15,098 nt of DNA from an uncultured Oscillibacter sp. GTDB taxonomy: Bacteria > Bacillota > Clostridia > Oscillospirales > Oscillospiraceae. A program made the position numbers and the translations under genes. This document shows positions 1-8,073 of this stretch, one piece after another (the stretch's first letter is position 1; the number at the start of each line of letters is the position of its first letter). The stretch spans positions 1-15,098 of the forward strand of contig CAMXNV010000025.1 in assembly GCA_947245315.1 (NCBI GenBank). Reading direction: 5' to 3'. Under the pieces are notes generated by a model. That model ran no database searches, was not told the origin of the DNA, and saw nothing but the letters and a program-made list of their open reading frames with translations.

Positions 1-2
1 GA

Positions 3-21
3 GGGAGGGCTTGGCCCTCCC
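3..21. terminator. Probable terminator downstream of fhs
   Basis: An 8-bp perfect stem (3-10 with 14-21) has a 3-nt loop. The plus strand continues into CTTTT at 22-26. Read on the minus strand, the hairpin lies about 50 nt after the fhs stop and is preceded by AAAAG, but the expected U-tract would fall beyond the window edge. It may be bidirectional, ending both fhs and a plus-strand gene to the left. The hairpin is seen directly; its role is inferred. Confidence 0.5.
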
Positions 22-67
22 CTTTTCAAAGTATTAAAGGCGTTGTGTCTTCCTCGAAAAAAGTAAC

Positions 68-1741
68 TCAGAACAGCCCGGTGATTTTTCCGTTCTCATC
101 CACGTCGATCTTCTCGGCGGCGGGGACCTTGGGCAGGCCCGGCATGGTCATGATATCCCCCGTCAGGGCCACCAGGAAGCCCGCGCCCGCGCTGACCTTC
201 AGATTGCGGACGGTAATCGTGAAGCCCTTGGGGGCCCCCAGCAGGGCCGGGTCGTCGGAGAAGCTGTACTGCGTCTTGGCCATGCAGACGGGGAGCTTCC
301 CGAAGCCCAGGGCCTCCAGCTCCGCCAGCTGCTTCTTGGCGGCGGGGGTCAGGACGGCCCCGTCGGCGTGGTAGACCTTCCGGGCGATGGCGTTGATTTT
401 CCCCTCGATGGAATCCTCCACGTCATAGGCGAAGCGGAAGCTGCCGGGCTCCTCGCAGAGACGGAGGACCTCCTCCGCCAGGGCCGTGCCGCCCTCGCCG
501 CCCTTGGCCCAGACCTCGCTGAGGGCCACGTTGACGCCCAGCGCCCGGCACTTGTCCTCCACCAGCTTGAGCTCCGCGGCGGTGTCCGTGGGGAAGGCGT
601 TGACGGCCACCACACAGGGCAATCCGTAGACATTCTTGATGTTGTCCACATGCTGGAGCAGGTTGGGCAGGCCCCTCTCCAGGGCCTCCAGATTCTCGGC
701 GTTCAGCTCGGCCTTGGGCACGCCGCCGTGGTTTTTCAGCGCCCGGACCGTGGCCACGACGACGACGGCGCTGGGGGTCAGCCCCGCCAGGCGGCACTTG
801 ATGTCCAGGAACTTCTCCGCCCCTAGGTCCGCGCCGAAGCCCGCCTCGGTGACGGCGTAGTCCGCCAGCCTCATGGCCAGCCGGGTGGCCATGACGGAGT
901 TGCACCCGTGGGCGATGTTGGCGAAGGGCCCGCCGTGGATGAAGGTTGGGGTGCCCTCCAGGGTCTGGACGAGGTTGGGCTTCAGCGCGTCCTTCAGCAG
1001 GGCCGCCATGGCCCCCTCGGCCTTGAGATCGTGGGCGGTGACGGGCTTGCCCTCGTAGGTGTAGCCCACCACCATCCGGCCCAGCCGGGTCTTGAGGTCC
1101 AGGATATCGCCGGAGAGGCACAGCACCGCCATGATCTCGCTGGCCACGGTGATGTCAAAGCCGTCCTCCCGGGGGACGCCCTGCATCCGGCCCCCCAGGC
1201 CGTCCACGATGTTCCGCAGCTGCCGGTCGTTCATGTCCACGCAGCGCTTCCAGGTGATTTTCTTCACGTCGATCCCCAGGGCGTTCCCCTGCTGGATGTG
1301 GTTGTCCAGCATGGCCGCCAGGAGGTTGTTGGCCGCCCCGATGGCGTGGAAGTCCCCGGTGAAGTGGAGGTTGATGTCCTCCATGGGCACCACCTGGGCG
1401 TAGCCACCTCCCGCCGCGCCGCCCTTCACGCCGAAGACGGGCCCCAGGGAGGGCTCCCGCAGGGCCACCAGGGTGTTCTTCCCCAGGCGGCGGAGGGCGT
1501 CGGCCAGGCCCACGGTGGTGGTGGTCTTCCCCTCCCCGGCGGGGGTGGGGTTGATGGCGGTGACGAGAATCAGCTTCCCGTCGCCCCGCTTACTCTCCCG
1601 CAGGAGGCGGGGGTCCACCTTGGCCTTGTAGCTGCCGTAGAGCTCCAGATACTGGGAATCCACCCCGGCGGAGGCGGCAATCTCCGTGATGGGGCGCAGC
1701 TGGCAGGACTGGGCGATCTCGATGTCGGACAAAACACGCAT
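68..1741 (-). CDS. fhs: Formate--tetrahydrofolate ligase
   Basis: This 557-residue cytosolic enzyme performs ATP-dependent ligation of formate to tetrahydrofolate, giving 10-formyl-THF. It feeds purine and formyl-Met synthesis and, in acetogens, the methyl branch of the Wood-Ljungdahl pathway. The length matches the bacterial family (about 555-560). The P-loop GEGKTTTT sits at residues 69-76 after a PTPAGEGK context typical of the family. The protein also carries the family's GGAAGGGYAQVVPMEDINLHF region and ends in the usual GLF. The ATG at 1739-1741 follows AAAGGAGG with 8-10 nt spacing, so the start is well supported. The gene stands alone. No other Wood-Ljungdahl gene is visible, so acetogenesis cannot be inferred from this window. 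Confidence 0.97.
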   Translation of the reverse strand: MRVLSDIEIAQSCQLRPITEIAASAGVDSQYLELYGSYKAKVDPRLLRESKRGDGKLILVTAINPTPAGEGKTTTTVGLADALRRLGKNTLVALREPSLGPVFGVKGGAAGGGYAQVVPMEDINLHFTGDFHAIGAANNLLAAMLDNHIQQGNALGIDVKKITWKRCVDMNDRQLRNIVDGLGGRMQGVPREDGFDITVASEIMAVLCLSGDILDLKTRLGRMVVGYTYEGKPVTAHDLKAEGAMAALLKDALKPNLVQTLEGTPTFIHGGPFANIAHGCNSVMATRLAMRLADYAVTEAGFGADLGAEKFLDIKCRLAGLTPSAVVVVATVRALKNHGGVPKAELNAENLEALERGLPNLLQHVDNIKNVYGLPCVVAVNAFPTDTAAELKLVEDKCRALGVNVALSEVWAKGGEGGTALAEEVLRLCEEPGSFRFAYDVEDSIEGKINAIARKVYHADGAVLTPAAKKQLAELEALGFGKLPVCMAKTQYSFSDDPALLGAPKGFTITVRNLKVSAGAGFLVALTGDIMTMPGLPKVPAAEKIDVDENGKITGLF

Positions 1742-1795
1742 GGCAGGGCCCTCCTTTGTGTAATCAAAAAGGTATGACTTATTTTGAGCAAGAAA

Positions 1796-1804
1796 ATCAT
1801 ATCA
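1796..1804 (-). promoter_or_regulatory. Candidate extended -10 promoter for fhs
   Basis: Read on the minus strand, TGATATGAT is an extended -10 (TG-n-TATGAT, five of six matches in the hexamer). It lies about 55 nt upstream of the fhs ATG. No good -35 hexamer is seen 16-18 nt upstream, which is tolerable for an extended -10. The implied 5' UTR is about 45-50 nt. Motif reading only. Confidence 0.4.
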
Positions 1805-1851
1805 CACTCCGGCGGGAAAGGGAAGTGGGAGATTTCACAAGGAAAAGGGGC

Positions 1852-1885
1852 TTGTGTTCCGCCGGATTCTATGTTATCGTATACA
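1852..1885 (+). promoter_or_regulatory. Weak candidate promoter for GNAT gene
   Basis: TTGTGT at 1852-1857 is followed after exactly 17 nt by TATCGT at 1875-1880. An alternative -10, TATACA at 1880-1885, overlaps it. Both are imperfect matches to the sigma-A consensus. The position, 60-90 nt upstream of the GNAT start at 1947, fits a promoter for the two-gene plus-strand unit. Confidence 0.25.
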
Positions 1886-1886
1886 T

Positions 1887-1908
1887 AAAAGCCCCGTAAA
1901 GGCGGGGC
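1887..1908 (-). terminator. Terminator-like hairpin, minus strand
   Basis: A 6-bp G+C stem (GCCCCG 1891-1896 with CGGGGC 1903-1908) has a 6-nt loop. On the minus strand it is followed at once by TTTTATGTAT, which is the form of an intrinsic terminator. On the plus strand it lies in the presumed leader of the GNAT gene and lacks a U-tract. No minus-strand gene ends here. If active, it would shield the fhs promoter from antisense transcription, or it may be a relic. Confidence 0.4.
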
Positions 1909-1946
1909 GGCTTAAAAGACGGCCGGCGGGTGGAGCGGACAGGGTT

Positions 1947-2453
1947 ATGAGGTATGTCTATCAAAGAGCAACGGTCCGGGACCTGGACCTGCTGACGGAT
2001 ACGAGGGTCCGGGTGCTGCGGCTTGTGAACGGGCTGCCGGACACGGCGGACATGGAGGAGGTCCGGGCCCGGTCCCGGGAGTACTACCGGAGGGCCCTGG
2101 AGGACGGATCCCATGTGGCCTATTTGGTATGGGACGGCGGCGCGCTGATCGGCGCGGGGGGCGTCAGCTTCTTCCAGGTGATGCCCACCTACCACACCCC
2201 CAGCGGCCAAAAGGCCTACATCATGAACATCTACGTGGAACCCGAGTACCGGCGGCAGGGCATCGCCCGGGAGACCCTGGACCGGCTGGTCCGGGAGGCG
2301 GAGGGCCGTGGCGTCACCGCCGTCTCCCTGGAGGCCACGGACATGGGGCGGCCCCTGTATGAGGCTTACGGTTTCGTGGCCATGGAGAACGAGATGGAGT
2401 TGCCGGAGTCCTATTTTCGGCGGGACGCCGCCCGGGAGACGGGCGAGGAATAG
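1947..2453 (+). CDS. GNAT-family N-acetyltransferase
   Basis: This 168-residue protein has the GNAT fold, whose members transfer an acetyl group from acetyl-CoA to an amine; the substrate cannot be told from sequence. The N-terminus YQRATVRDLDLL is the usual first strand and helix. Strand 4, with YIMNIYVEPEYRRQGIA (residues 91-107), holds the CoA pyrophosphate-binding motif RRQGIA (102-107). The C-terminus has the common LYEAYGFV (residues 137-144). The frame is open from 1854, but the fold begins at the ATG at 1947, which has GGAG at 1932-1935 about 11 nt upstream; the earlier 31 codons have no such support. The stop lies 16 nt before the next gene, so the two are probably co-transcribed. 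Confidence 0.88.
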   Translation: MRYVYQRATVRDLDLLTDTRVRVLRLVNGLPDTADMEEVRARSREYYRRALEDGSHVAYLVWDGGALIGAGGVSFFQVMPTYHTPSGQKAYIMNIYVEPEYRRQGIARETLDRLVREAEGRGVTAVSLEATDMGRPLYEAYGFVAMENEMELPESYFRRDAARETGEE

Positions 2454-2469
2454 AGAGGGAGGACGGACC

Positions 2470-2982
2470 ATGGAACTCAGCGTCAACGGGCGGCAGAGAC
2501 GGGCCGCGGAACTCACGAAGACCTCCGGAGCGCAGAAGAAGACCGCCCCGGCGGCGGGGAAGGCCGCCGCTCCCAAGACCCGGGCCGACAAGCTCTCCTG
2601 GTCCCAGCAGGCCCTGGCCTTCCTCCAGGAGGTGAACCGCCAGGACGCGGAGAAGCAGCGGAAGCTGCTGGAGGCTAAACAGAAGGGCAAGGGCGAGCAG
2701 GACCTGCTGGGCAAGGCCCTGAGAGTGATGGACAAGTGCCGGGAGATCACCGCCCGGATCATCAAGGGCGACAAGGTGCCGCCCCAGGACGAGCGGTACT
2801 TGATGGAGAACGACCCGGACGGCTATAAGCTGGCCCTGGCCTGCCGTCAGCCCAAGGAGAAGCCCAAGGAGTGGGAATCCGTCCTGGACGAGGAGGACCT
2901 GGAGGGCGGGACCTCCGGCGGCGGCGGGACGGCGGAGCCCTCGGAGTCCGCGGACTCCGGCGGGGAGGCGGCGGAGTGCTGA
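2470..2982 (+). CDS. Charged protein of unknown function
   Basis: I do not recognise this 170-residue protein. It starts at an ATG at 2470 with GGGAGG about 8 nt upstream, 16 nt after the GNAT stop. Residues 1-40 are Ala/Lys/Arg-rich and probably disordered. Residues 43-75 form a charged amphipathic, probably helical stretch (SQQALAFLQEVNRQDAEKQR). Residues 80-125 look like the conserved core, with IIKGDKVPPQDERYLM and then DPDGYKLAL. The tail (135-170) is acidic, then Gly/Ser/Glu-rich, ending in Cys. No signal peptide or membrane segment is visible. GC usage matches the neighbours. The clean start, RBS and following terminator argue that it is a real gene. A cytosolic adaptor or regulatory role is possible but speculative. 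Confidence 0.75.
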   Translation: MELSVNGRQRRAAELTKTSGAQKKTAPAAGKAAAPKTRADKLSWSQQALAFLQEVNRQDAEKQRKLLEAKQKGKGEQDLLGKALRVMDKCREITARIIKGDKVPPQDERYLMENDPDGYKLALACRQPKEKPKEWESVLDEEDLEGGTSGGGGTAEPSESADSGGEAAEC

Positions 2983-3010
2983 CCGGCCGGGATGAAGATG
3001 AAAAAGCAGA

Positions 3011-3031
3011 CGGCGGGGAGTTTCCCCGCCG
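3011..3031. terminator. Bidirectional terminator between convergent operons
   Basis: A 9-bp perfect stem (3011-3019 with 3023-3031) has a 3-nt loop. It extends further through CAG/CTG after one mismatch. The plus strand continues into CCTGTTTTA. On the minus strand the stem is followed, after the CTG arm, by CTTTTTC. It lies between the stop of the unknown protein (2982) and the stop of the kinase (3038), so it can serve both convergent units. Confidence 0.85.
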
Positions 3032-3037
3032 CCTGTT

Positions 3038-5602
3038 TTATGTGTTGCAGTGCCGCTCCTTGATGAGCCGCTCCAGAAGCCGGGAAATCTCCCGGATGTC
3101 AATGGGTTTGGCCACGTGGGCGTTCATGCCCGCGTCCAGGCATTTTTTGATGTCCTCCGAGAAGGCGTCGGCGGTCATGGCAATGATGGGGATGTCCCGG
3201 TCGGGCCGGTCCAGCTCCCGGATGGCGGCGGTGGCCTCATAGCCCGTCATCACCGGCATCCGGAGGTCCATCAGCACCGCGTCATAGAACCCCACCGGGG
3301 AGGCGCTGAACTTGTCCACACAGATTTTGCCGTTCTCCGCCCAGTCCAGCTCCATGCCCAGGTCGGAGAGGAGCTCGCTGGCGATCTCCCAGTTGAGGTC
3401 GTTGTCCTCCGCCAGGAGGACGTGGCAGCCGGTGAAGTCCCCCAGCAGCTCCTCATGGTGGGGCTCCTCCGCGCCGGCCTCGTTGACGAAGGGCTTCAAG
3501 CCGTAGAAGAGGGTGGAGCGGAAGAGGGGCTTGGAGATGAAGCCGGTGATGCCCGCCTCCTTGGCCTCCGTCTCAATTTCGCTCCAGTCGTAGGCGGAGA
3601 TCAGCATGATGGGAGTCTCGTCGCCGAAGCGGCGGCGGATTTCCTTGGCGGCGGTGATGCCGTCCATGTCCGGCAGCTTCCAGTCCAGGAGGATGATCTG
3701 GTAGTGGTCCCGTATCTGGGCCCGGTGCTCCAGCATCTCCAGGGCCCCCTCCGCCGTCAGGGCCCAGTCGGCCTTGACGCCGATGGACTTCAGGGAGGCG
3801 GTGGTGCTCTCGCAGAGCTGCTGGTCGTCGTCCACCACCAGGATGTTCCACTCGGGGAGGATCATGTCCTCCTCCGGGGTCTCGGCCCGCTGGAGGTCCA
3901 GGGTCACGTGGAACTCGCTGCCCTGGCCCAGCTCGCTCTCCACCTCGATGGTGCCGCCCATGGTGTCCACAATGTACTTGGTGATGGCCATGCCCAGGCC
4001 GGAGCCCTCGGTCCGGCGGACCCGGGCGCTGTCCTCCCGGACGAAGGACTCGAAGATCTTGTCCTTGATCTCCTGGGACATGCCGATGCCGTTGTCCGTG
4101 ACCACAATGTGGGTGCGGACGAATTCCCCACCCTTGGGGGACTCCTCCTCGTAGAGGGCCACCTGGATGCGGCCCCCCTCCGGGGTGAATTTCAGGGCGT
4201 TGCCCAGGAGGTTCAGCAGGACCTGGTTGAGGCGCACGCTGTCGCAGCAGACGTTCTCCGTGGAGATGTCGTGGATGAAGATGTCGAACTGCTGGTGCTT
4301 GGAGCGGACCTGGGGCTGGGCGATGCTGACGATGCTGTCCATCACCTCCCGGAGGGAGACCAGGTCCATGTTCAGGGTCAGCTTGCCGCTCTCGATTTTG
4401 CTCATGTCCAGCACGTCGTTGATGAGGCCCAGGAGGTGGCGGCTGGAGAGGGTGATCTTTTTCAGGCAGTTTTGAACCTGCTGTTTGTCGTCTATGTTGG
4501 CCGTGGCTATGGCCGTCATTCCCACGATGGCGTTCATGGGGGTCCGGATATCGTGGGACATGTTGGAGAGGAATTCGCTCTTGGCCTTGTTGGCGTGGAC
4601 GGCCTCCTTCCGGGTCTTCTCCAGCTCGGCCATCTGCTCCTTGAGGATGTTGGAGTACTGCAAAAACACCACCAGCAGGGCCGTCAGCACCACGGCGCAG
4701 CCCAGGAAGACCAGGTACAGCCAGGTCCGGCTGAGATCGCTGACGGCCTGGTCCAGCTCGCCGTAGGGCAGCACCGTCACCAGGAACCACTCGGAGTAGG
4801 GGAGCTTGTTGCATTGCAGGTGCCGCCGCTCGTTGCCGAAGTTGAGCAGGGTGGAGTAGTCCTCCCCGGAGTCCATGGCGGCCTCCAGCTCCCGGATGTA
4901 CTGGTCGCCGCTTTTCCCCTGCTCCTCAAAGAGGGCCTGGATGCGGTCAAAGTAGTTCTCCCGGAAGGCGCCGCCGCTGCGGATGACGAAGGTGCCGTCC
5001 CGGCGGATGATGTGGCAGTAGACCAGGGAGGTCTCGCTGTAAAGGGAGAGGGTGTCCGCGATGTAGCTGGCGGGGAGGCTGGCCACCAGGGCGGTGCAGA
5101 TGGTGCCGTCGGCCATGCGGTACTCGGCGGAGACGCCCAGGAGGATGTCCTTTTCCCCGTGGCCGGTGTCCGCCACGGCCACCTTGCTCTCCCCGTTGTT
5201 CATGGAGCGCAGGAAGGGTTCCGGGTCCGCCAGGAGGGGCTCGTCGCCGTAGATCATGTCGAACTCCCCGGTGGGAGAATAAAAGGCCAGGGACTCGAAG
5301 CCCCGGGTTTGCGCGTTGAAGGCCAGCTCCTCCCGGAGGACCTCCGGCAGGGCGTCGCCGGGCTGAAAGCCCGACACCAGGGCCTCCACCTGGGACAGCC
5401 GCAGCTGGATGGTGGTTTCAAAGTGCTGGGTGGTCTTTTCCCCCATGCCGGTCATGTAGGTGGTGCCCACGTCGCTGATGGTCTCGGTGCTCTTCCGGGA
5501 CATGAAGACGGCCAGGAAGGAAAAGATGCACACCGTCAGGAGGAGAACCAGCGCCAGGCTGACAGTGAGGAAGCGGCTGGCGCTGCTTAATCGCTTTTTC
5601 AT
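3038..5602 (-). CDS. Membrane hybrid sensor histidine kinase, two receivers
   Basis: This 854-residue kinase has TM1 at about 13-34, an extracytoplasmic sensor region (35-291, with Cache-like features such as a second segment around EWFLVTVLPYGELD), and TM2 at about 293-315. A short coiled coil follows (320-340), with no clear HAMP domain. HisKA has the phosphoacceptor His350 in SHDIRTPMN. HATPase_c shows the N-box (Asn468 in NLLGNALKF), G1 DNGIG (503-507) and G2 GSGLGM (533-538). REC1 (about 585-700) has acidic D591/D592, phospho-site D640 and Lys691. REC2 (about 726-848) has E732/D733, D779, T810 and Lys832. All key residues are present. There is no fused HPt; the HPt is the gene just upstream. 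Its ATG overlaps that gene's stop by 4 nt (ATGA), implying translational coupling. The ligand is unknown. It probably starts the relay controlling the REC/HD-GYP/GGDEF protein. Confidence 0.95.
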   Translation of the reverse strand: MKKRLSSASRFLTVSLALVLLLTVCIFSFLAVFMSRKSTETISDVGTTYMTGMGEKTTQHFETTIQLRLSQVEALVSGFQPGDALPEVLREELAFNAQTRGFESLAFYSPTGEFDMIYGDEPLLADPEPFLRSMNNGESKVAVADTGHGEKDILLGVSAEYRMADGTICTALVASLPASYIADTLSLYSETSLVYCHIIRRDGTFVIRSGGAFRENYFDRIQALFEEQGKSGDQYIRELEAAMDSGEDYSTLLNFGNERRHLQCNKLPYSEWFLVTVLPYGELDQAVSDLSRTWLYLVFLGCAVVLTALLVVFLQYSNILKEQMAELEKTRKEAVHANKAKSEFLSNMSHDIRTPMNAIVGMTAIATANIDDKQQVQNCLKKITLSSRHLLGLINDVLDMSKIESGKLTLNMDLVSLREVMDSIVSIAQPQVRSKHQQFDIFIHDISTENVCCDSVRLNQVLLNLLGNALKFTPEGGRIQVALYEEESPKGGEFVRTHIVVTDNGIGMSQEIKDKIFESFVREDSARVRRTEGSGLGMAITKYIVDTMGGTIEVESELGQGSEFHVTLDLQRAETPEEDMILPEWNILVVDDDQQLCESTTASLKSIGVKADWALTAEGALEMLEHRAQIRDHYQIILLDWKLPDMDGITAAKEIRRRFGDETPIMLISAYDWSEIETEAKEAGITGFISKPLFRSTLFYGLKPFVNEAGAEEPHHEELLGDFTGCHVLLAEDNDLNWEIASELLSDLGMELDWAENGKICVDKFSASPVGFYDAVLMDLRMPVMTGYEATAAIRELDRPDRDIPIIAMTADAFSEDIKKCLDAGMNAHVAKPIDIREISRLLERLIKERHCNT

Positions 5603-5961
5603 CCCACGCTCGCTTCCTGGAAGGCCCGGATGGCGGCCACGGTTTGGCGGTAGTCCTCCGCCGTCTCCTCCGCCAAGGCGTCGGCCTCCGGGGTGTAGCC
5701 GTTGCGCAGGGCCTCGCAGAGGCGGCTGCTGGAGGCCTGGAGCTTGTCGATGCTCAGGTTCTGGCAGACGCCCTTGATGGTGTGGGCGGCCCGGAAGGCC
5801 TCCTCGTAGTTCTTCTCCTCCAGAGAACGGCAGAGGAGGTCATAGCTGCCGTCGTCCAAGAATTTTAGCACGAACTTCTGGACCAGCCGTTCGCTGCGCA
5901 GGCGGCCGATGGCGTCTTCATAATTGCCGCCCATGGCGGCGTAGCAGTCCTTGAGAGTCAT
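5599..5961 (-). CDS. Stand-alone HPt phosphotransfer protein
   Basis: This 120-residue, probably all-helical cytosolic protein carries the histidine phosphotransfer motif AAHTIKGVCQNLS, with phospho-acceptor His60. The Lys63/Gly64 pair after the His is typical. HPt proteins shuttle phosphoryl groups between receiver aspartates. Here the likely donor is the downstream kinase (REC Asp640 or Asp779) and the likely acceptor is Asp61 of the upstream HD-GYP/GGDEF protein. The start ATG at 5959-5961 has AGGAGG at 5970-5975. The gene begins 15 nt after the previous stop and overlaps the kinase start by 4 nt, so the three genes form one operon. Confidence 0.93.
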   Translation of the reverse strand: MTLKDCYAAMGGNYEDAIGRLRSERLVQKFVLKFLDDGSYDLLCRSLEEKNYEEAFRAAHTIKGVCQNLSIDKLQASSSRLCEALRNGYTPEADALAEETAEDYRQTVAAIRAFQEASVG

Positions 5962-5976
5962 AAAACATACCTCCTC

Positions 5977-8073
5977 TTAATCCGGCTCTTGGGTCGTCTC
6001 GTCCCCGTCGATGGGGGAGATGGCGGAAAGAGTCTCCCGCATGGTTTCGTCGTAAAAACGGTACTGCCCCCGGCCTCCCCGCTTCACGGTGTAGAGGGCT
6101 GCGTCCGCCGCGTGGAACAGGGCGTCGTACCCCCCGGGGACCGTGGCCGTCAGAGCGACTCCCATGCTGATGGAGAGGGGGAACTGCTCAAACCGGCCGC
6201 AGAGGGACTGGAAGATCCGGGAGATGACGGCCTCCACGTCGTCCTTGTACTCCAGGAAGATCAGGAACTCGTCCCCGCCGGCCCGGGCGGCGATGTCGCC
6301 CCCCCGGATGCACTGGCGGAGCTTCTCCGCCAGGTGGACCAGGACCTGGTCCCCGAAGGAGTGGCCGTAGGTGTCGTTGGCGGACTTGAAGTGGTCCAGG
6401 TCAAAGATGACCAGGGCGCAGGTGGCGGCGGGGCGGCTCTCGATCCGCTCCAGGATCCGCTTCTTGGCGTAGGCGTGATTCAAAAGGCCCGTGAGGGCGT
6501 CGTGAGAGGCCTGGCGCTCCAGCGAGGCCAGCTTCATCCGGGAGTCGTGAATGTCGATGGCCTTCCCGATGGCGCCGGTATACCGGGGGGGCTCGTCGTT
6601 GGACCAGGTGGCCCGGGCCACGATCTGGGTCCAGCGCCAGGCGCCTTTGTAGTTCAGCTTGCAGTCGTAGGTGACCACGGGCAGGTCCGGGCTGGTGCTC
6701 CGCAGGATGTCGGTGAGGTTCTGGAAGTCCGCGGCGTCCATGACCTTCCGGGCCTCGGGCTGGTGGAGGGGGTCCATGATGATCTCGTCCAGCCCCAGGT
6801 GCTCCGCCCCCCAGTTGGAGAGGGTAATCATGGGCGGGGAGGCGGTGAACTCGAATTGAATCTCCTTGCTCATGTCGGCGAAGAAGCTGTACTTCATCCG
6901 CTCGTGCTCCAGGAGCTGGAGGGTGCGCTCCGAGGCGGTGAGCTCCTCGTGCCGGTGGATCTCCTGGGCCACGTTCCGCATCTCCCGGAGGTTCCGCTGG
7001 GCGACGGAGTTGCTGTTGTTCATGTGGGTGGGAAGATCGTCGGCAAAGTCCCGCAGGCAGTCCAGCAGCAGGGGGTTGAAAGCGCCGCACTTCCCGTCCA
7101 GGATCATCTGGATGGCGGTCTCGTGAGAGAAGGAGTCCTTATAGCAGCGCTTGGAGGTCAGGGCGTCGTACACGTCCGCCAGGGCCACGATCTGGGCGGA
7201 GATGGGGATTTCGTCCCCCTTGAGCCCGTCGGGATAGCCCCGGCCGTCCCAGCGCTCGTGGTGCCAGCGGCAGATGTCGTAGGCCACCTTCACCAGGGGA
7301 TCGTCCTGGTGGATGGGGAGATTCTCCAGCATCTCGGCCCCGGCCATGGAGTGGGTCTTCATGATGGCGAATTCCTCGTCCGTGAAGCGGCCGGGCTTGT
7401 TGAGAATTTTTTCATCAATCGAGATCTTCCCGATGTCATGGAGGGAGGAGGCCGTGCAGATCATGGAGATGTCCGAGGGGGAGAGCTGGTAGCGGTCCGT
7501 CTTCTGGACCAGGTGGTTCAGCATCAGCTCCGTCAGGGTCCGGACGTTGAGGACATGGAGGCCGCTCTCGCCGTTCCGGAATTCCACGATGTGGCTGAGG
7601 ATATCGATCAGCAGGCTGCTGCGCTGCTGGTTCTCGTAAATCTGGTCCGCCACCATGCCCACCAGGCGCTTCTGCTTGGCGTAGAGCAGGATGGTGTTCA
7701 CCACCCGGCGGTGGACGATCAGCGCGTCGAAGGGGCGGGAAATGAAGTCCGTGACCCCCAGCTCATAGGCCCGCTCGATGTGGCTGGAGCCGGTCTCCGC
7801 GGAGATCATGATAACGGGAATATCGTCGATCCAGTGGTTCTGGGCCATGACCTCCAGGACGCCGAAGCCGTCCATCTGGGGCATGACGATGTCCAGCAGG
7901 ACCAGAGAGATATCGGTTTCCTGCTGCTGGAGCAGGCCCACGCCCTGGAGGCCGTTCTCCGCTTCGATGATCTCGTACTCGTCGGCCAGCATATCCGCCA
8001 GGATGGCACGGTTGAGCTCCGAGTCGTCCACAATTAAGATTTTCTGCTTTTGTTCCGTGCTCAAAGGGATCAC
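5977..8073 (-). CDS. Response regulator with HD-GYP and GGDEF domains
   Basis: This 698-residue cytosolic protein combines a receiver (about 11-125; D16/D17, phospho-site D61), an HD-GYP domain, a PAS-like region (about 405-510) and a C-terminal GGDEF domain (about 520-675). HD-GYP has H212-D213 in LHDIGK, H241, H271-H272 in HHERWDGRGYP, and D300, all typical of active c-di-GMP phosphodiesterases. GGDEF is intact (599-603), with the inhibitory I-site RGGD at 590-593 exactly five residues upstream. So both synthesis and hydrolysis of c-di-GMP are possible. The conserved receiver Lys is Arg113 (ISRPF), a noted substitution. The start is uncertain. GTG at 8073 has AAGGA only 1 nt away. TTG three codons later (8064) would have AAGGA at about 10 nt. 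No start codon lies further upstream before a stop. Confidence 0.93.
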   Translation of the reverse strand: MIPLSTEQKQKILIVDDSELNRAILADMLADEYEIIEAENGLQGVGLLQQQETDISLVLLDIVMPQMDGFGVLEVMAQNHWIDDIPVIMISAETGSSHIERAYELGVTDFISRPFDALIVHRRVVNTILLYAKQKRLVGMVADQIYENQQRSSLLIDILSHIVEFRNGESGLHVLNVRTLTELMLNHLVQKTDRYQLSPSDISMICTASSLHDIGKISIDEKILNKPGRFTDEEFAIMKTHSMAGAEMLENLPIHQDDPLVKVAYDICRWHHERWDGRGYPDGLKGDEIPISAQIVALADVYDALTSKRCYKDSFSHETAIQMILDGKCGAFNPLLLDCLRDFADDLPTHMNNSNSVAQRNLREMRNVAQEIHRHEELTASERTLQLLEHERMKYSFFADMSKEIQFEFTASPPMITLSNWGAEHLGLDEIIMDPLHQPEARKVMDAADFQNLTDILRSTSPDLPVVTYDCKLNYKGAWRWTQIVARATWSNDEPPRYTGAIGKAIDIHDSRMKLASLERQASHDALTGLLNHAYAKKRILERIESRPAATCALVIFDLDHFKSANDTYGHSFGDQVLVHLAEKLRQCIRGGDIAARAGGDEFLIFLEYKDDVEAVISRIFQSLCGRFEQFPLSISMGVALTATVPGGYDALFHAADAALYTVKRGGRGQYRFYDETMRETLSAISPIDGDETTQEPD

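Noticed and set aside
908..1777. 289-codon plus-strand open frame opposite fhs
   Set aside because: Antisense of fhs; Gly/His/Val-rich and repetitive, with no plausible RBS-linked start.
1854..1946. Upstream extension of the GNAT reading frame
   Set aside because: The extra 31 residues include the translated orphan hairpin and do not belong to the GNAT fold; ATG 1947 fits better.
3050..5590. 846-codon plus-strand open frame opposite the histidine kinase
   Set aside because: It is the antisense shadow of a strongly motif-supported GC-rich gene. Its product is a low-complexity Gly/Val/Leu/His/Asp-rich chain with no domains.
5989..8037. 682-codon plus-strand open frame opposite the HD-GYP/GGDEF gene
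   Set aside because: Antisense shadow caused by GC-biased third positions; no recognisable family.
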